This document shows positions 39,801 through 48,908 of a stretch of DNA of 64,000 bases, one piece after another. Position 1 is the stretch's first letter, and each line of letters opens with the position of its first letter. The notes beneath the pieces were generated by a model. That model saw only the letters and a program-made list of their open reading frames with translations. It did no database searches and was not told the origin of the DNA. The position numbers and the translations under genes were made by a program. Origin of the DNA: Leishmania donovani (lineage: Eukaryota > Euglenozoa > Kinetoplastea > Trypanosomatida > Trypanosomatidae); the NCBI RefSeq assembly GCF_000227135.1, contig NC_018242.1:62001-126000 (forward strand), in the 5' to 3' direction.

Positions 39801-42667
39801 TGCTGGAGGAGAAGGGGCTGCCGCGCGCACTCTTCTTTGTGCGTGTGCAGGACGTGAGCGACCCCACGACGCCGTTGGCCAGCTCCGCCGACCCTCAACT
39901 GGACCCTACAAACCTGGGCACGACGATCTGGCGTGCCGCCGCCACCTCGCAATTCCACGCAGTTGATCTGCAGCATGGGTGCGCTGAGGCGCGTGCGCGA
40001 ACCGTGAATGAGCTAACAGCACAGCTGCGGCTGCTCTGCCGCCCTGCTGCGGGCCGTGTACTCACGAATGAGTCCCTGGCGCCGCGGCAGCTGGCAGAGC
40101 CCTTCCGTCTGGGTGATTACCGCCTGACGGAGGCGACCTGCGTCCGCCTGAAGAAGACGAGTAAGGCCTTTCTGGGCACTCTGCCCGTAGCGCCGGCGCC
40201 ACAATCCTTCGAGAGGAGTGGCACCTTCCCAGGCAAGGCCGTAGCTGCCGCCGCTAGGGACGCGCTTGCAGCAGAGGCGGAGGTGTGGGCGACCGTCCTG
40301 CAGCACGCGGAGCAGCTGTACCACCTCGTCGCGGAGGAGGTGTTTATGGACGGAGTTGCGCAGTCAGAGTGCCCTGTCGCACTGCCGGCTGCAGCGACCC
40401 TCAGTACCACGGCGTGGTTTACCGGCATCGATCAGAGCTACGCACGGGCAAAGGAGGCGATCGCGGCGTGCACGACGTACACTGTCGCCCATCTCGAGGA
40501 CTGTCTCGCTCTTCTGCTGCGCTTCTCGGTGGACGTGTGTCTTGGCCAGCTCGCTGCGTCGGTGCGCCTGCTCTGCTGCAGCATCGCACGCCATCATCGG
40601 GTGGAGACGGATGTGTCGTTCGACGCTGTGGCCTCCGCTCTCGGGAGCGGCAGCGACAAAGTCGACGAGGAGGTTCTCAGAGTTGCACCGCGACTCTCCG
40701 CCGAGGCTGCACGAGCCCTGATCGACTCCCTGCGCTTCGTGAACGCAAGCGAGGCGAGCGCCATGCTGTCTGCCGAGCTAGCGGTGGCTTACTGGCCGCA
40801 GGTAGCAGCCGCCGCAGCGGAGGTGGCCGTGCAGTTTTTCAAACGTTGCTCTCTGCAAAATCTAGCCGGCGACGCCTTCTCCTCGGCCGCGAACACGCCA
40901 CAGCCACCGCAGCAAACTCAGGTCGTCGCAAAGGAGAGTGAATGCGCGAGGGACAGCAACGCAGGTGCGGCGAACGACGCCGTGGTGCCCGAGCTGGAAG
41001 CCAAGATTTTGGCGGAGGAGCACGTTCCAGCAGCCGTGCAACTCCTCCTCGAACAGGCCATCAACGCGCCAGCGCCCCTCGCACGTGCTGCGCTTCTTCT
41101 GCAGGAGTCACAGCGGATGGTGTGTGCCGCGCGCGACGGCGCCGAAGCTTGGGTGGAGCTGCTGTACCGCGAGGTGCTTGGCATGCACGCAACGGCGCCG
41201 GCATCAACTGTGCCAACCGCGCGACGGCCGTGCAGCCTTGACGAGCTCGCCGACGGCCCTCTGGCCGTGCTGCGCATCTACACTGACGAGGCGACGAATC
41301 TGCGGCGGCCCAGCCCATGGCGATGCGGCCAACTGGAGTTGCTTCTGAGCTCCGTCCGCCCGGCCAAACCGAATGCCATGGTGCCCATGGAGAAGTTCGA
41401 GCGCGGCCTCCTTGTTCATCAGCTGCAGCGCCTCTGGCGCTTCCTCCCCGACATATCTGCCGAGCTGGCGGCGAAGGCGAAGTATTCAATAAGGGACCGT
41501 GAGGCGAAGACCCCGGCGCCAACGACGCGTCCGGTCCGGCCAGCCACGTTCTCCTCAGCGACTGCAGGGCCCCTTGCGCTGCCGGACCCGTCGCTCGACG
41601 CTTACCTGCTGACTAGCTGCCCCTGCCGCCCCTCCGCAGCGCTACGCTTTCCTTTTCTCACCACGGCAGACGTGGAACGGCTCTCTGCAGCGGCGGCGGC
41701 CGGGGTCACATCCACAGCGGCGGCGGGAAAGCCGCTAGTGATGGTTGACCTAGAGCTGTGGCTGGCGAACCTCGCGCTTCGCCGCTGCTGTTTTTGCGCA
41801 ACGTGCGACGCACCGACGGCTGGTGCTGGTGGCGGCGAACCCGAGCTTGCGGTAATGCAAACTTCTCAGTGCATGCGTGCATGCGCCGCGAAACCGAGCT
41901 CTGGCGCCGTGCGGCAAACCATAGCCACTCTGCCTGCTTGCGTGCTGGCGCAATACGCTACGTTCTGCACGACAGCGATGCCGCCTTTGCCGTCTCTCGT
42001 CACAACCCCGCCTCCCTCTCTGGGCGAGATGCCGGCGGAGTGGATGCTCGTGCAATGGTGGTGGCGCGAGTGGTGCGGCGAGGACGCGTGGAGTCAGTCT
42101 GAGGACGTGCAGCGGTGCTATGCGCTGTGGCGGATCTTACTGGGACATGTTCCGCCAAGCCGACCCTCGTCCCCCAACTATGCAGCGCCGACTCTATTAA
42201 CGATGGCCCCTCTCTTGTCCTCCCTGCTGCGCCTCCTCGTGGGCATCGGTAGGCATGCCGGCGCCACAGAGGAGCGAGTGCGACGTGCCTTCCACTGCCT
42301 TGCGGCTCTGCGGCGAGTGCCTGCAGGAGCGCTGGACACCCGCACCGCCAAGGCCGAGGAGAACGCTGATGCCGATGCGGCGATGACCATCGAGGACGAC
42401 ATGACCCTCACAGTCGATGAATGTGCTGCTTTGGGACGCCTGCTAAGTCCGACAGCTCTCACCGTCGGCAGCAACGTCCCTGTAACGACAACGCCAGCGA
42501 CGGCAGCGGAAGCGGCGGTGCCAGTAACATCTGAGAGCGAAGTCCGCGGGCACGAGTTTATCACGGATGTGCAGCTTCTCCTGCAGGTGGAGGGCACCAA
42601 GGGCGTGACGCTACCACTGCTGCTCTCCTCACGATGGGCCAGTCTAATGATGAGGGAGCACTTCTAG
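36830..42667 (+). CDS. Large SPEF2/CPC1-like protein with degenerate adenylate-kinase-like region
   Basis: 1945 residues, Ala-rich with several coiled-coil stretches. Around residues 175-240 a helical block (GLAELAMEVSDNRHL then WRQWLEKLVF) matches the SPEF2 pattern DLSTKVADYRML ... W..LFF. It is followed at ~390 by CLVYGDDLSGARLLAETIE, aligning with SPEF2's CLLGKTLSGKTT P-loop but without the GK[ST] residues. Later strands LFLVGFSDSASF (~647), ATFLVYDLP (~762) and HPVYNPSPEEI (~820) occupy the places of the kinase-like core. No CH domain is seen at the N-terminus. SPEF2/CPC1 is a C1b central-pair projection protein of motile axonemes. The match is from my reading of short motifs, so moderate. 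Gly/Ser/Pro loops (e.g. 520-560) are probably disordered. Confidence 0.6.
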   Translation: MRASTDGPAARTAADLDKMDDKLRRLGLDVDRPTTTPPFFALSAAHGSADYIHSIRAAKAEKQQARLDRLARLAAAAEKQQSSSSVAVVVAAAASSRAGAVTDTSRADHTAVGDKALLASDVADAALRASEKSKSDLAQQLRTERMLKVAVVHQQSLTEERDQLVSMLPSSNTVPHSLKVTAPEWRERKRQEAVVWCAAVARGLAELAMEVSDNRHLPATGLCGRPVYRLHQDLPVTQWRQWLEKLVFPMSLSTAAAEIKRRSDDGAAGTDSEVADSSVLRSADAQQSLLQQTLDASLQLEAAKCITSATEAEAQEAVRAQAEAVTCALAKLHAEVARQRKAAEETVRLAADEANLPAPQAAEGDVGVTGTLHREELVPGWAQRMPPAACLVYGDDLSGARLLAETIEVCVQRKSHQQQPPSQSPHRRLAASRQYSLGAGEGAETSAVDFSSITLSSTAPTSAAAPVEELFSHFVVSEIGVESIDPSLVEGGAVATYVTPRTLLGNSALGASGGDAKRSGSAGRSQRAQQHSSGGGGNPGGGGGASQGVATTAGPGTSSNTASRFSQRVNAVSAECRRESEQLIEAVVREVVRVHRHNLGVLAGDRMLSWVPKPTAPALAPAAGSVATAEEISQPNAAALGSVPLRTLFLVGFSDSASFVEVLARRLRQATAAAEAELMEMEGRRRAAEQQAAVAAAAAESSKQRTSPPVKGAKGASPGPPRSKSNRLAKTVAGVEEQAVSAMVEELQATMAMPPLGVLATFLVYDLPTRQRRLEAASFATDAAAAQRASGDDCEDDLNNFSGVGGGALLRAAGPEYTHPVYNPSPEEIQSFGPPSAAKELAPARLIGVHPGSLSGGSSSPSLLFPPSPPGAASTVTAASTLCVQTWSVERLRTELKQQHAQQQRQRKEWMAAVVAHAHREGVEAVSGGLLNAGASFRHTIKRREKSTASVSANLASASPDSERAGSIPRRASMSMVSRAVDSSTMTAGNLLEEKGLPRALFFVRVQDVSDPTTPLASSADPQLDPTNLGTTIWRAAATSQFHAVDLQHGCAEARARTVNELTAQLRLLCRPAAGRVLTNESLAPRQLAEPFRLGDYRLTEATCVRLKKTSKAFLGTLPVAPAPQSFERSGTFPGKAVAAAARDALAAEAEVWATVLQHAEQLYHLVAEEVFMDGVAQSECPVALPAAATLSTTAWFTGIDQSYARAKEAIAACTTYTVAHLEDCLALLLRFSVDVCLGQLAASVRLLCCSIARHHRVETDVSFDAVASALGSGSDKVDEEVLRVAPRLSAEAARALIDSLRFVNASEASAMLSAELAVAYWPQVAAAAAEVAVQFFKRCSLQNLAGDAFSSAANTPQPPQQTQVVAKESECARDSNAGAANDAVVPELEAKILAEEHVPAAVQLLLEQAINAPAPLARAALLLQESQRMVCAARDGAEAWVELLYREVLGMHATAPASTVPTARRPCSLDELADGPLAVLRIYTDEATNLRRPSPWRCGQLELLLSSVRPAKPNAMVPMEKFERGLLVHQLQRLWRFLPDISAELAAKAKYSIRDREAKTPAPTTRPVRPATFSSATAGPLALPDPSLDAYLLTSCPCRPSAALRFPFLTTADVERLSAAAAAGVTSTAAAGKPLVMVDLELWLANLALRRCCFCATCDAPTAGAGGGEPELAVMQTSQCMRACAAKPSSGAVRQTIATLPACVLAQYATFCTTAMPPLPSLVTTPPPSLGEMPAEWMLVQWWWREWCGEDAWSQSEDVQRCYALWRILLGHVPPSRPSSPNYAAPTLLTMAPLLSSLLRLLVGIGRHAGATEERVRRAFHCLAALRRVPAGALDTRTAKAEENADADAAMTIEDDMTLTVDECAALGRLLSPTALTVGSNVPVTTTPATAAEAAVPVTSESEVRGHEFITDVQLLLQVEGTKGVTLPLLLSSRWASLMMREHF

Positions 42668-44272
42668 AGTTCTGGCGACAGTGGCGGCAAGGCAGGAAGG
42701 GTCACGCTGGTTGCACTGAAAACGCTGCCAGCGCATGCGGCATGAGGCAGAAGATGGCGTCCACAGCCCGCAGAGGGACCCTTGTTGTTGCGATCGGCTA
42801 TCGGAAGTGCAGCACGAGAAGCAAGCGGTGTCGCCCACTCATCCACGCGCCCCCTCCTCCTCTTGCCCTCTCTCTCCGCTCTGTCGCCCACTGCGTGGCT
42901 GCTGGCAAAAGAAATGGCCCACCTTGCTAGAGAACAGGGCGGTAGTGACGGCGCCGGCCAGATCGCTGGCAAGATCCGCATACCTTCCTATGAAAGCGGC
43001 ATCACGGAGAAAGAAAGGGAACTGGATGTACAGTAGCTCTTTGTCCCGGGCGGAATGTGTTAAGGGACCGCCCACTCCAAGAGAAGGAGGGAGGCGATGG
43101 ACGGGGCCTTGGGTGACCCGCGCCTGTGCCTCCCCCGCCCCTCCCGCCGGCGTCGGCTTCGTTTTTGTTTTCACTTTTCTTTGGAGTTTCCGTATCGTTG
43201 GCTCTGCTGTTGTCGCGGTGTCCAACCTGCCCCATCATGTATAGGTTGCCCTTGTTTACTTTGAGGGGCTGGCGTGCACGCCCCGCCCCTCTCGAAATAC
43301 CCACTCTTTTCGTCTGGCGTTACTTGTCACGCATATCTTTCTGCCTCCTCCTCCTCGGGTCTCCTCCCTCCGTGGAAGCCAATAAAACGAACGAAACAGG
43401 GGGGTTGGGGTGTTTCGTCGTCGCAATGCTGGCGGACGCATTCACAGACCGACGCACACGCGACATTCTTACACGCACAGCGAAGGGCGGTCCTCTGACG
43501 AGGGAGAAGAGAGGGTGGAGAGGGGCACATGTAAGATGAGCGCGACTGCACGTCCTCGCATAGCTTGTCTGTCGGTCTGCCTCTCCCTCCCTGCTCAGAA
43601 CGCGAACAGATGGCGGTGCCAGTGGCGGTCGGTGCCGTAGCGCATCAAACATGGATCAGCTCGTAAAGAGCGTATGGGGAGCACGTGGACACGTCTGCTT
43701 CGGTCGCCTGTATTTCTCCACCGTTCTTCACTTTCTCGCCACCTACTTGCGCGATCGATACCGTCTTGTCTGCTCCCCTTAACGCGTTCGTTGCTCCGCC
43801 TCCTGCGGCTCTATCACCGCCATTTACTTCGCCTTCCTCTCTCCCCTTCCCTCTCCCTCCCTCTTGAAGCGACGCTACAATCAACGACCACTGTGCGTGC
43901 GTGTGTGTTATTGTCGTCGTCTCGTCTTTTCGCTTTACACGGGCGCGGTCTTCCGTGCCACTTTTGGCCGTTTACTTCTTTTCGCCTGTCTCTCCCGTTC
44001 GCGGCAACGGCTGCGGTTTGCGTGTTGCTCTCTCTCTCTCTCGCTTCCTCTTCCTCTGCCGCTGCTGCGGTTGCTGTTGTTCTTCTTCGTGCAAGTGGGC
44101 GAGTGCTAGTGGATCAACGCGCATGTGCATTGCCCATGGATCCCTCCCTCTCTCTCTTGCCTCCTCTGCATTTCCCTTCCCTGCCGCCTTTCGCCCACCT
44201 CACGCACATAGACACAGCCGTTGCGGCACTGACTCGCACGTGCACGCGCACGAGCACTCACACGCCTGCAAG
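42668..44272. other. Intergenic, 1.6 kb
   Basis: No gene. Strongly pyrimidine-rich from 43690 to 44190 (CTCTCTCC tracts), where the splice acceptor of the next gene should lie. Confidence 0.7.
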
Positions 44273-45706
44273 ATGGAGACCTACAAGGATGTCATTGTAA
44301 GCCATCCGCCGGCGATGTACTCGCAGTCAGGGCACACGACACACTTTGCTTTAGAAAACTACAAGGGAATCTTGCTCTGCCAGCGACCGTCAAACCTCGG
44401 CTCGGCGGCTGGGTTCGGCGGCGCCGGCGGTGCCGATGGCTACGATCGAGGAAACGCATCCTCTGCCCCGTTCGTTCCTTCGAAGCCCACTGGCAACCCA
44501 CTTGGCTACGGACCGTCCAAGGAGAGTCGCGACGCCCGTGCTGAGCAGGAGGCGTTGCGCGTGGCGAACCAGCGGCAGCGCCAAACAAAGTCGTCGCAGG
44601 CGCTCTCGCGCCACCGTCGCTGGCTGCGCAGCTTTGCGCGGCAGGTGCAATCAATGAAGGAGTCTGACCGGCAGCTCGAGGTGGAGGCGGCGCAGCGAGC
44701 CGCCAGGGTGCGAGAGGCAGAGAAGCGCAGGCGTGCTGAGCAGCAGCAGGAGCTGGCCGCGATCGCCGTTAGCACAGATAACGCCAGCGCGCCGCCATAC
44801 AACATGCACAAGTCGATGGAAGCACACGTGGCGACCACGCTCAAGGGCACGGCTGCCCCAGTGGCGCCCTCCTCCCGCAAGCCGAAGTGGGCCTTGACCG
44901 AGGAGGAGGCGATGGACGCCGAGCTCGACTTCGACCGCGACCTCCTCGACTTCGCTGAGAACCTCGACTACGAGAAGTTCATCTCTGACTTTGAAGTCGC
45001 GGAGGCGCTGGGCGTTATGCGGGATCGCGTGGAAGAGATTGCGAGGGCAAACAACTGGTCCGTCGACGACATCCGCCGCGCAACGACCGACGATGATGAC
45101 GATCTCAACTCGGTTGTGTCGCCTTCAGAGGCGCATCTCATTCTCTGCAGCAAACAGCGGCAGCAGCAAGGTGGTGGTGCTGCCGCTGCGGAGGCTCGAG
45201 CCGCGCTCCCGGAGGCGCTGGCGGTGCACGCGCACGACTGGGACAGCAGCAGCAGTGGCCGTGGCCGGCTGCTAAAGAAGGCGATAAGTCGTGACGCTCT
45301 TGCCCTCGCGGAGCGGCTGTTTGCCGCCTCGCCATCGCTGCAGAAGGTTCACACGCGGCACAGCCTTGCGCGTGCGCTGCAGCGGTGCGCCTTGGAAGGC
45401 CGCGTCGACGTGACGGAGTCCACGTTGCTGCGGCACGCGTCCAAGCCTAGCGCGGCGAAGGGCGGCGGCGGTGCTAACAGTGATGCGGCGTCGTCTTCCC
45501 CTGCAGCGGTGGACCCTCCGGCGATTCCGGAGCCCTTAGTCGTTAAGATAGGCGCGGATGCGATGCCTGCGCCTTGCAGCAGTGCCGACGGATTCACCGG
45601 AGGCTCTGCGGCCGGCATACAGCCGTCACGTATTCTGCGTGAGCTTCAGCAGTCGAAGGAGCGTACACAAGGACTGCCGTACCTCTACCGCTGTCCCGCC
45701 ATCTAG
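44273..45706 (+). CDS. Hypothetical coiled-coil protein with acidic DLLDF motif
   Basis: 477 residues from the ATG at 44273; the open frame runs back to 43901 but that part is pyrimidine-tract translation. The N-terminal METYKDVIVSHPPAMYS and ENYKGILLCQRPSN look like conserved short motifs. A basic coiled coil spans about 95-180 (RHRRWLRSFARQVQSMKES, then Arg/Glu/Gln-rich). Next comes KPKWALTEEEAMDAE and DFDRDLLDFAENLDYEKFI, then an EVAEALGVMRDRVEEIA helix, and a short C-terminal module (RILRELQQSKERTQGLPYLY). This combination reminds me of conserved flagellar proteins, but I cannot name the family. No membrane segment. Confidence 0.8.
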   Translation: METYKDVIVSHPPAMYSQSGHTTHFALENYKGILLCQRPSNLGSAAGFGGAGGADGYDRGNASSAPFVPSKPTGNPLGYGPSKESRDARAEQEALRVANQRQRQTKSSQALSRHRRWLRSFARQVQSMKESDRQLEVEAAQRAARVREAEKRRRAEQQQELAAIAVSTDNASAPPYNMHKSMEAHVATTLKGTAAPVAPSSRKPKWALTEEEAMDAELDFDRDLLDFAENLDYEKFISDFEVAEALGVMRDRVEEIARANNWSVDDIRRATTDDDDDLNSVVSPSEAHLILCSKQRQQQGGGAAAAEARAALPEALAVHAHDWDSSSSGRGRLLKKAISRDALALAERLFAASPSLQKVHTRHSLARALQRCALEGRVDVTESTLLRHASKPSAAKGGGGANSDAASSSPAAVDPPAIPEPLVVKIGADAMPAPCSSADGFTGGSAAGIQPSRILRELQQSKERTQGLPYLYRCPAI

Positions 45707-47438
45707 ACTACACATGTACGCAGGCACGAGCTCGTGAGTGGTCTGTGTTGGTTTACGCGATGACATCACGTCGAAATCTTTTTTCACCATGTAAATCTTC
45801 GCGCATGTACAATACTGGAAGAGAGCATGCTTGTGTGCTTGCGTGTGTGAGAGAGAGAGGGTATGCGTATGTAGTCAAGCGGTGTGTGCTCGCTGTCATC
45901 GTCGTCGTCGTCGTTTCCTCCTCTTCTTTCTCGATGGCTCTGTGGACACTCGCTTGGGCACTGCCCTTCCCCAACACACACACACACAAACTTTTTTAGA
46001 GCTGCCGCAGTAATCAACCACTGCAGCCGCAACAGCAGCGCGTGGCACCGCCTCGGACCTACACGCGGGTGCACATACGCAAGCAGCGCTTTCCTTCGTT
46101 ACTGTGTGTGCGCGTTCCAGTGCGTTCTTGTTCCACCGCGTGTGGCGTTACTTTGCCGCCGTTTGCCATGGCGCTCTCCACTTGTGCCATGAAAGTCGTT
46201 GCTGCAGCAGTGACGGTGTACCCGACCGGACTTCGATAACTCCCGGGTAATCAGTTACGCCTGTGCCTCTTCTCTGAACACACAACACACACACACACAC
46301 ACACACATGTGCATGCGTGCACGCGAATACGCGCGCTCAGGGCAGGCACGCCTTGCCCACCTGATAGTCATCCTTTCTCTAGTTGCGCTTGTGTGTGTGT
46401 GTGATCACGGTCAAACTGCGTAGAACGCTGCCCTGGGACACACGAACTTATCGACTCACTCCTCATGGTTCATCACTACGATTGCTACGAATGCGTTGCC
46501 GCACGTCTGCCCCCCCCCCACCACCACCACCACCACCAACTCTCTTACTTACTCACCTCCATGCCTATCACTTCACTGCCCCTCCGCTCTCTCTATCCGC
46601 CGCTTCATCGACCGTCGTGTGCGCGGGCTGGGGTGGTGGTGAGGCTAGCATCACGGCCACCACTGGCATTGGCAAGCAAACTTACAAAATACATCTGTAT
46701 CTTAAGTTGCTCTCGCCGCCGTCTCTCTTCTCCCTCCCGCATCTCTCCAAAGAGCACGTGCTCAGTGGATCTAACTCACGCGTACTGGAGCACCGAGAGG
46801 CAGACAGACAGACACACACAGAAACGCGAATCTACTCGAAGAGAACCCGATCCTTACACATACGCATACAGCCGCTGACCCTCTTACTCACGCATATACA
46901 CTCACGTGTACAGAAACGCCCGCGCATCTATACGCACGCACAGATAGAGAGAGGTGCTCATAGAACCTACTGCACCTGAGAAGGAGCTAGCCGCTACAGC
47001 TGTGCCTTTCTCGCTCACGTCCCCGCCCCGCATCGCTCGCCACTGCCTCATTTCGCTCATAGTCCTCTCTTCTCTCTTCTCTCTTTTCTCTTTTCTCTCG
47101 CGCGCGCTTGAATGTCCTTTCCTTCTCTTGCGCATCGTCGCCCTCCTGTCCTACTACCCTGTGAGCGGGCTGTCTTGCAAGCACCTAGCAGCAACGAAGC
47201 GAGCCACACGCACCTCCAGAGATAGAGAGAGACACCCGTACACACGTACACACACGGGCAGAGCGAAGAGAGTGAGAGACGAGGTCTTTGTGCTCATTTT
47301 ATTTCCTTCAAAAAGATCGACCATAGAAACCTGCTCCGTAGGGCCCCCCCTCCACCCTCTCCTCACCGTATTCGTACCCGCGTACGCCCCCTCCCCGCTT
47401 CCCCAAAAGAAAAACGCAGACAAACACATACACGCAGG
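45707..47438. other. Intergenic before RPA2
   Basis: No gene. A CA run at 46285-46306, pyrimidine tracts at 47060-47100, and a C-rich stretch before 47400. The RPA2 acceptor is probably an AG shortly before the start (for example 47418-47419). Confidence 0.65.
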
Positions 47439-48212
47439 ATGCTTGCTTCGACCCCTGGCAGCAACTTCGGGGGCGCCGTTGCATCCTCGAACAACAGTGG
47501 TGGCCAGCAGCCGCAGCGTCGCATGCACCCAATTCGCCCGCTCACCATCAAGCAGATGTTGGAGGCTCAGAGCGTTGGCGGTGGTGTTCTGGTCGTGGAC
47601 GGCCGCGAGGTGACGCAGGCGACCGTCGTAGGCCGTGTGTTGGGCTACGAGAACGCCAACATGGCTTCTGGTGGTGGCGCCATCACTGCCAAGCACTTTG
47701 GGTACCGAATCACCGACAACACGGGCATGCTCGTCGTGCGCCAGTGGATCGATGCGGACAGGATGCAGGAGCCCCTTCCCCTTAACACGCACGTCCGCGC
47801 GTCTGGCACAGTGAATGTGTGGCAGCAGAACCCCATCGTCACCGGCACTGTGGTGAGCATGGCGGACAGCAACGAAATGAACTACCACATGTTGGACGCC
47901 ATTCTGACGCACTTCCGCCTGACACAGGGCAACAAGCGTGCCCCGAGCAGTGGTGTCTCGATACAGAACACGGCCTCGGCCGTTGGCATGCACAATATGC
48001 TGCCTGGAGGCGACATCAAGGTGCTGCTGACAGACCTCCTTGTCTCTTTCATCAAGCAGCACGGCAGCAGCGGAGCTGGCATGTCGATGGATGAACTAAC
48101 GACGTCGGCGCAGCGCTACGGCTTCACCCATGGCGATGTGCGCACTGCGATGCGGACGTTGGCAGCGGAGGGGAAAGTGTACCAGACCCACGACAACCGC
48201 TTCAACATCTGA
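47439..48212 (+). CDS. RPA2: Replication protein A 28-kDa subunit (RPA2)
   Basis: 257 residues. A subunit of the heterotrimeric single-stranded DNA-binding complex for replication, repair and telomere maintenance in the nucleus. A Gly/Ser/Gln N-terminus (the phosphorylated tail in other eukaryotes) is followed by the OB-fold: RPLTIKQML, TVVGRVLGYEN, HFGYRITDNTGMLVVRQWID, and HVRASGTVNVWQQNPIVTGT (about 33-150). The C-terminal winged helix runs from about 190 (MSMDELTTSAQRYGFTHGDVR, then LAAEGKVYQTHDNRF). A SIDER2 starts about 115 bases after the stop, in the sense orientation. Confidence 0.96.
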   Translation: MLASTPGSNFGGAVASSNNSGGQQPQRRMHPIRPLTIKQMLEAQSVGGGVLVVDGREVTQATVVGRVLGYENANMASGGGAITAKHFGYRITDNTGMLVVRQWIDADRMQEPLPLNTHVRASGTVNVWQQNPIVTGTVVSMADSNEMNYHMLDAILTHFRLTQGNKRAPSSGVSIQNTASAVGMHNMLPGGDIKVLLTDLLVSFIKQHGSSGAGMSMDELTTSAQRYGFTHGDVRTAMRTLAAEGKVYQTHDNRFNI

Positions 48213-48326
48213 GCAAATACACGCATCGCCGAATATCACCACCACCACCAGTACGATTCATGCACGCTCTCCTCATCTGCTGCCGTTATTCCTCCCTCCT
48301 CCCTCCACTCGTCAGACCCCTGGTGA

Positions 48327-48865
48327 CGGGAAGGGGGCACACACACCTCTCGGTGCATGGCATCCCAGGGCCTCCCGTACACACCCACCCTGCCAATGCC
48401 GGAACCGCTTGTGGCGGTGCCAGGCTCAAGTACCTAGCATGTGCGGAGGGGTCACAGCGATGTACCGCCGCTGGTATGCCGGCGGTCAGGCGCTGGATGG
48501 CGCGGCATCGCGGGCGACCCGCGACGGTGCACACGCTTGCGCATCCGCATGATGGGCACAGCGCCAACCGNNNNNNNNNNNNNNNNNNNNNNNNNNNNNN
48601 NNNNNNNNNNNNNNNNNNNNNNNNNNNNNNNNNNNNNNNNNNNNNNNNNNNNNNNNNNNNNNNNNNNNNNNNNNNNNNNNNNNNNNNNNNNNNNNNNNNN
48701 NNNNNNNNNNNNNNNNNNNNNNNNNNNNNNNNNNNNNNNNNNNNNNNNNNNNNNNNNNNNNNNNNNNNNNNNNNNNNNNNNNNNNNNNNNNNNNNNNNNN
48801 NNNNNNNNNNNNNNNNNNNNNNNNNNNNNNNNNNNNNNNNNNNTGTTGCGTCAGGCAAAAAAGGG
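48327..48865 (+). mobile_element. SIDER2 retroposon, copy 3, middle lost in a gap
   Basis: 48327-48570 matches the 5' half of copies 1 and 2, including the GTGCCAGGCTCAAGTACC signature. After the gap, TGTTGCGT at 48844 fits the expected distance to the 3' end in copy 1 within a few bases, followed by an A-run (GCAAAAAAGGGG) that would be its A-rich tail. It is sense with RPA2 and in its likely 3' UTR. Confidence 0.78.
48571..48843. other. Assembly gap, 273 N, inside SIDER2
   Basis: Sized gap; comparison with copy 1 suggests the estimate is right to within about 10 bases. Confidence 0.97.
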
Positions 48866-48877
48866 GCACAAGTTGGA

Positions 48878-48908
48878 GAGAGGACTGACGCTACGCGTCA
48901 GTCCTCTC
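48878..48908. repeat. Perfect 14-bp inverted repeat (hairpin, 3-nt loop)
   Basis: GAGAGGACTGACGC (48878-48891), loop TAC, and its exact complement at 48895-48908. It lies immediately downstream of the A-rich end of SIDER2 copy 3. Confidence 0.9.

Noticed and set aside
43901..44272. N-terminal extension of the DLLDF-motif protein
   Set aside because: It reads as Ser/Leu/Phe/Arg from pyrimidine tracts, does not begin with ATG, and lies upstream of a good start at 44273.
47154..48062. 302-residue frame antisense to RPA2
   Set aside because: A shadow of a GC-rich gene on the opposite strand; the RPA2 frame has the recognisable domains.
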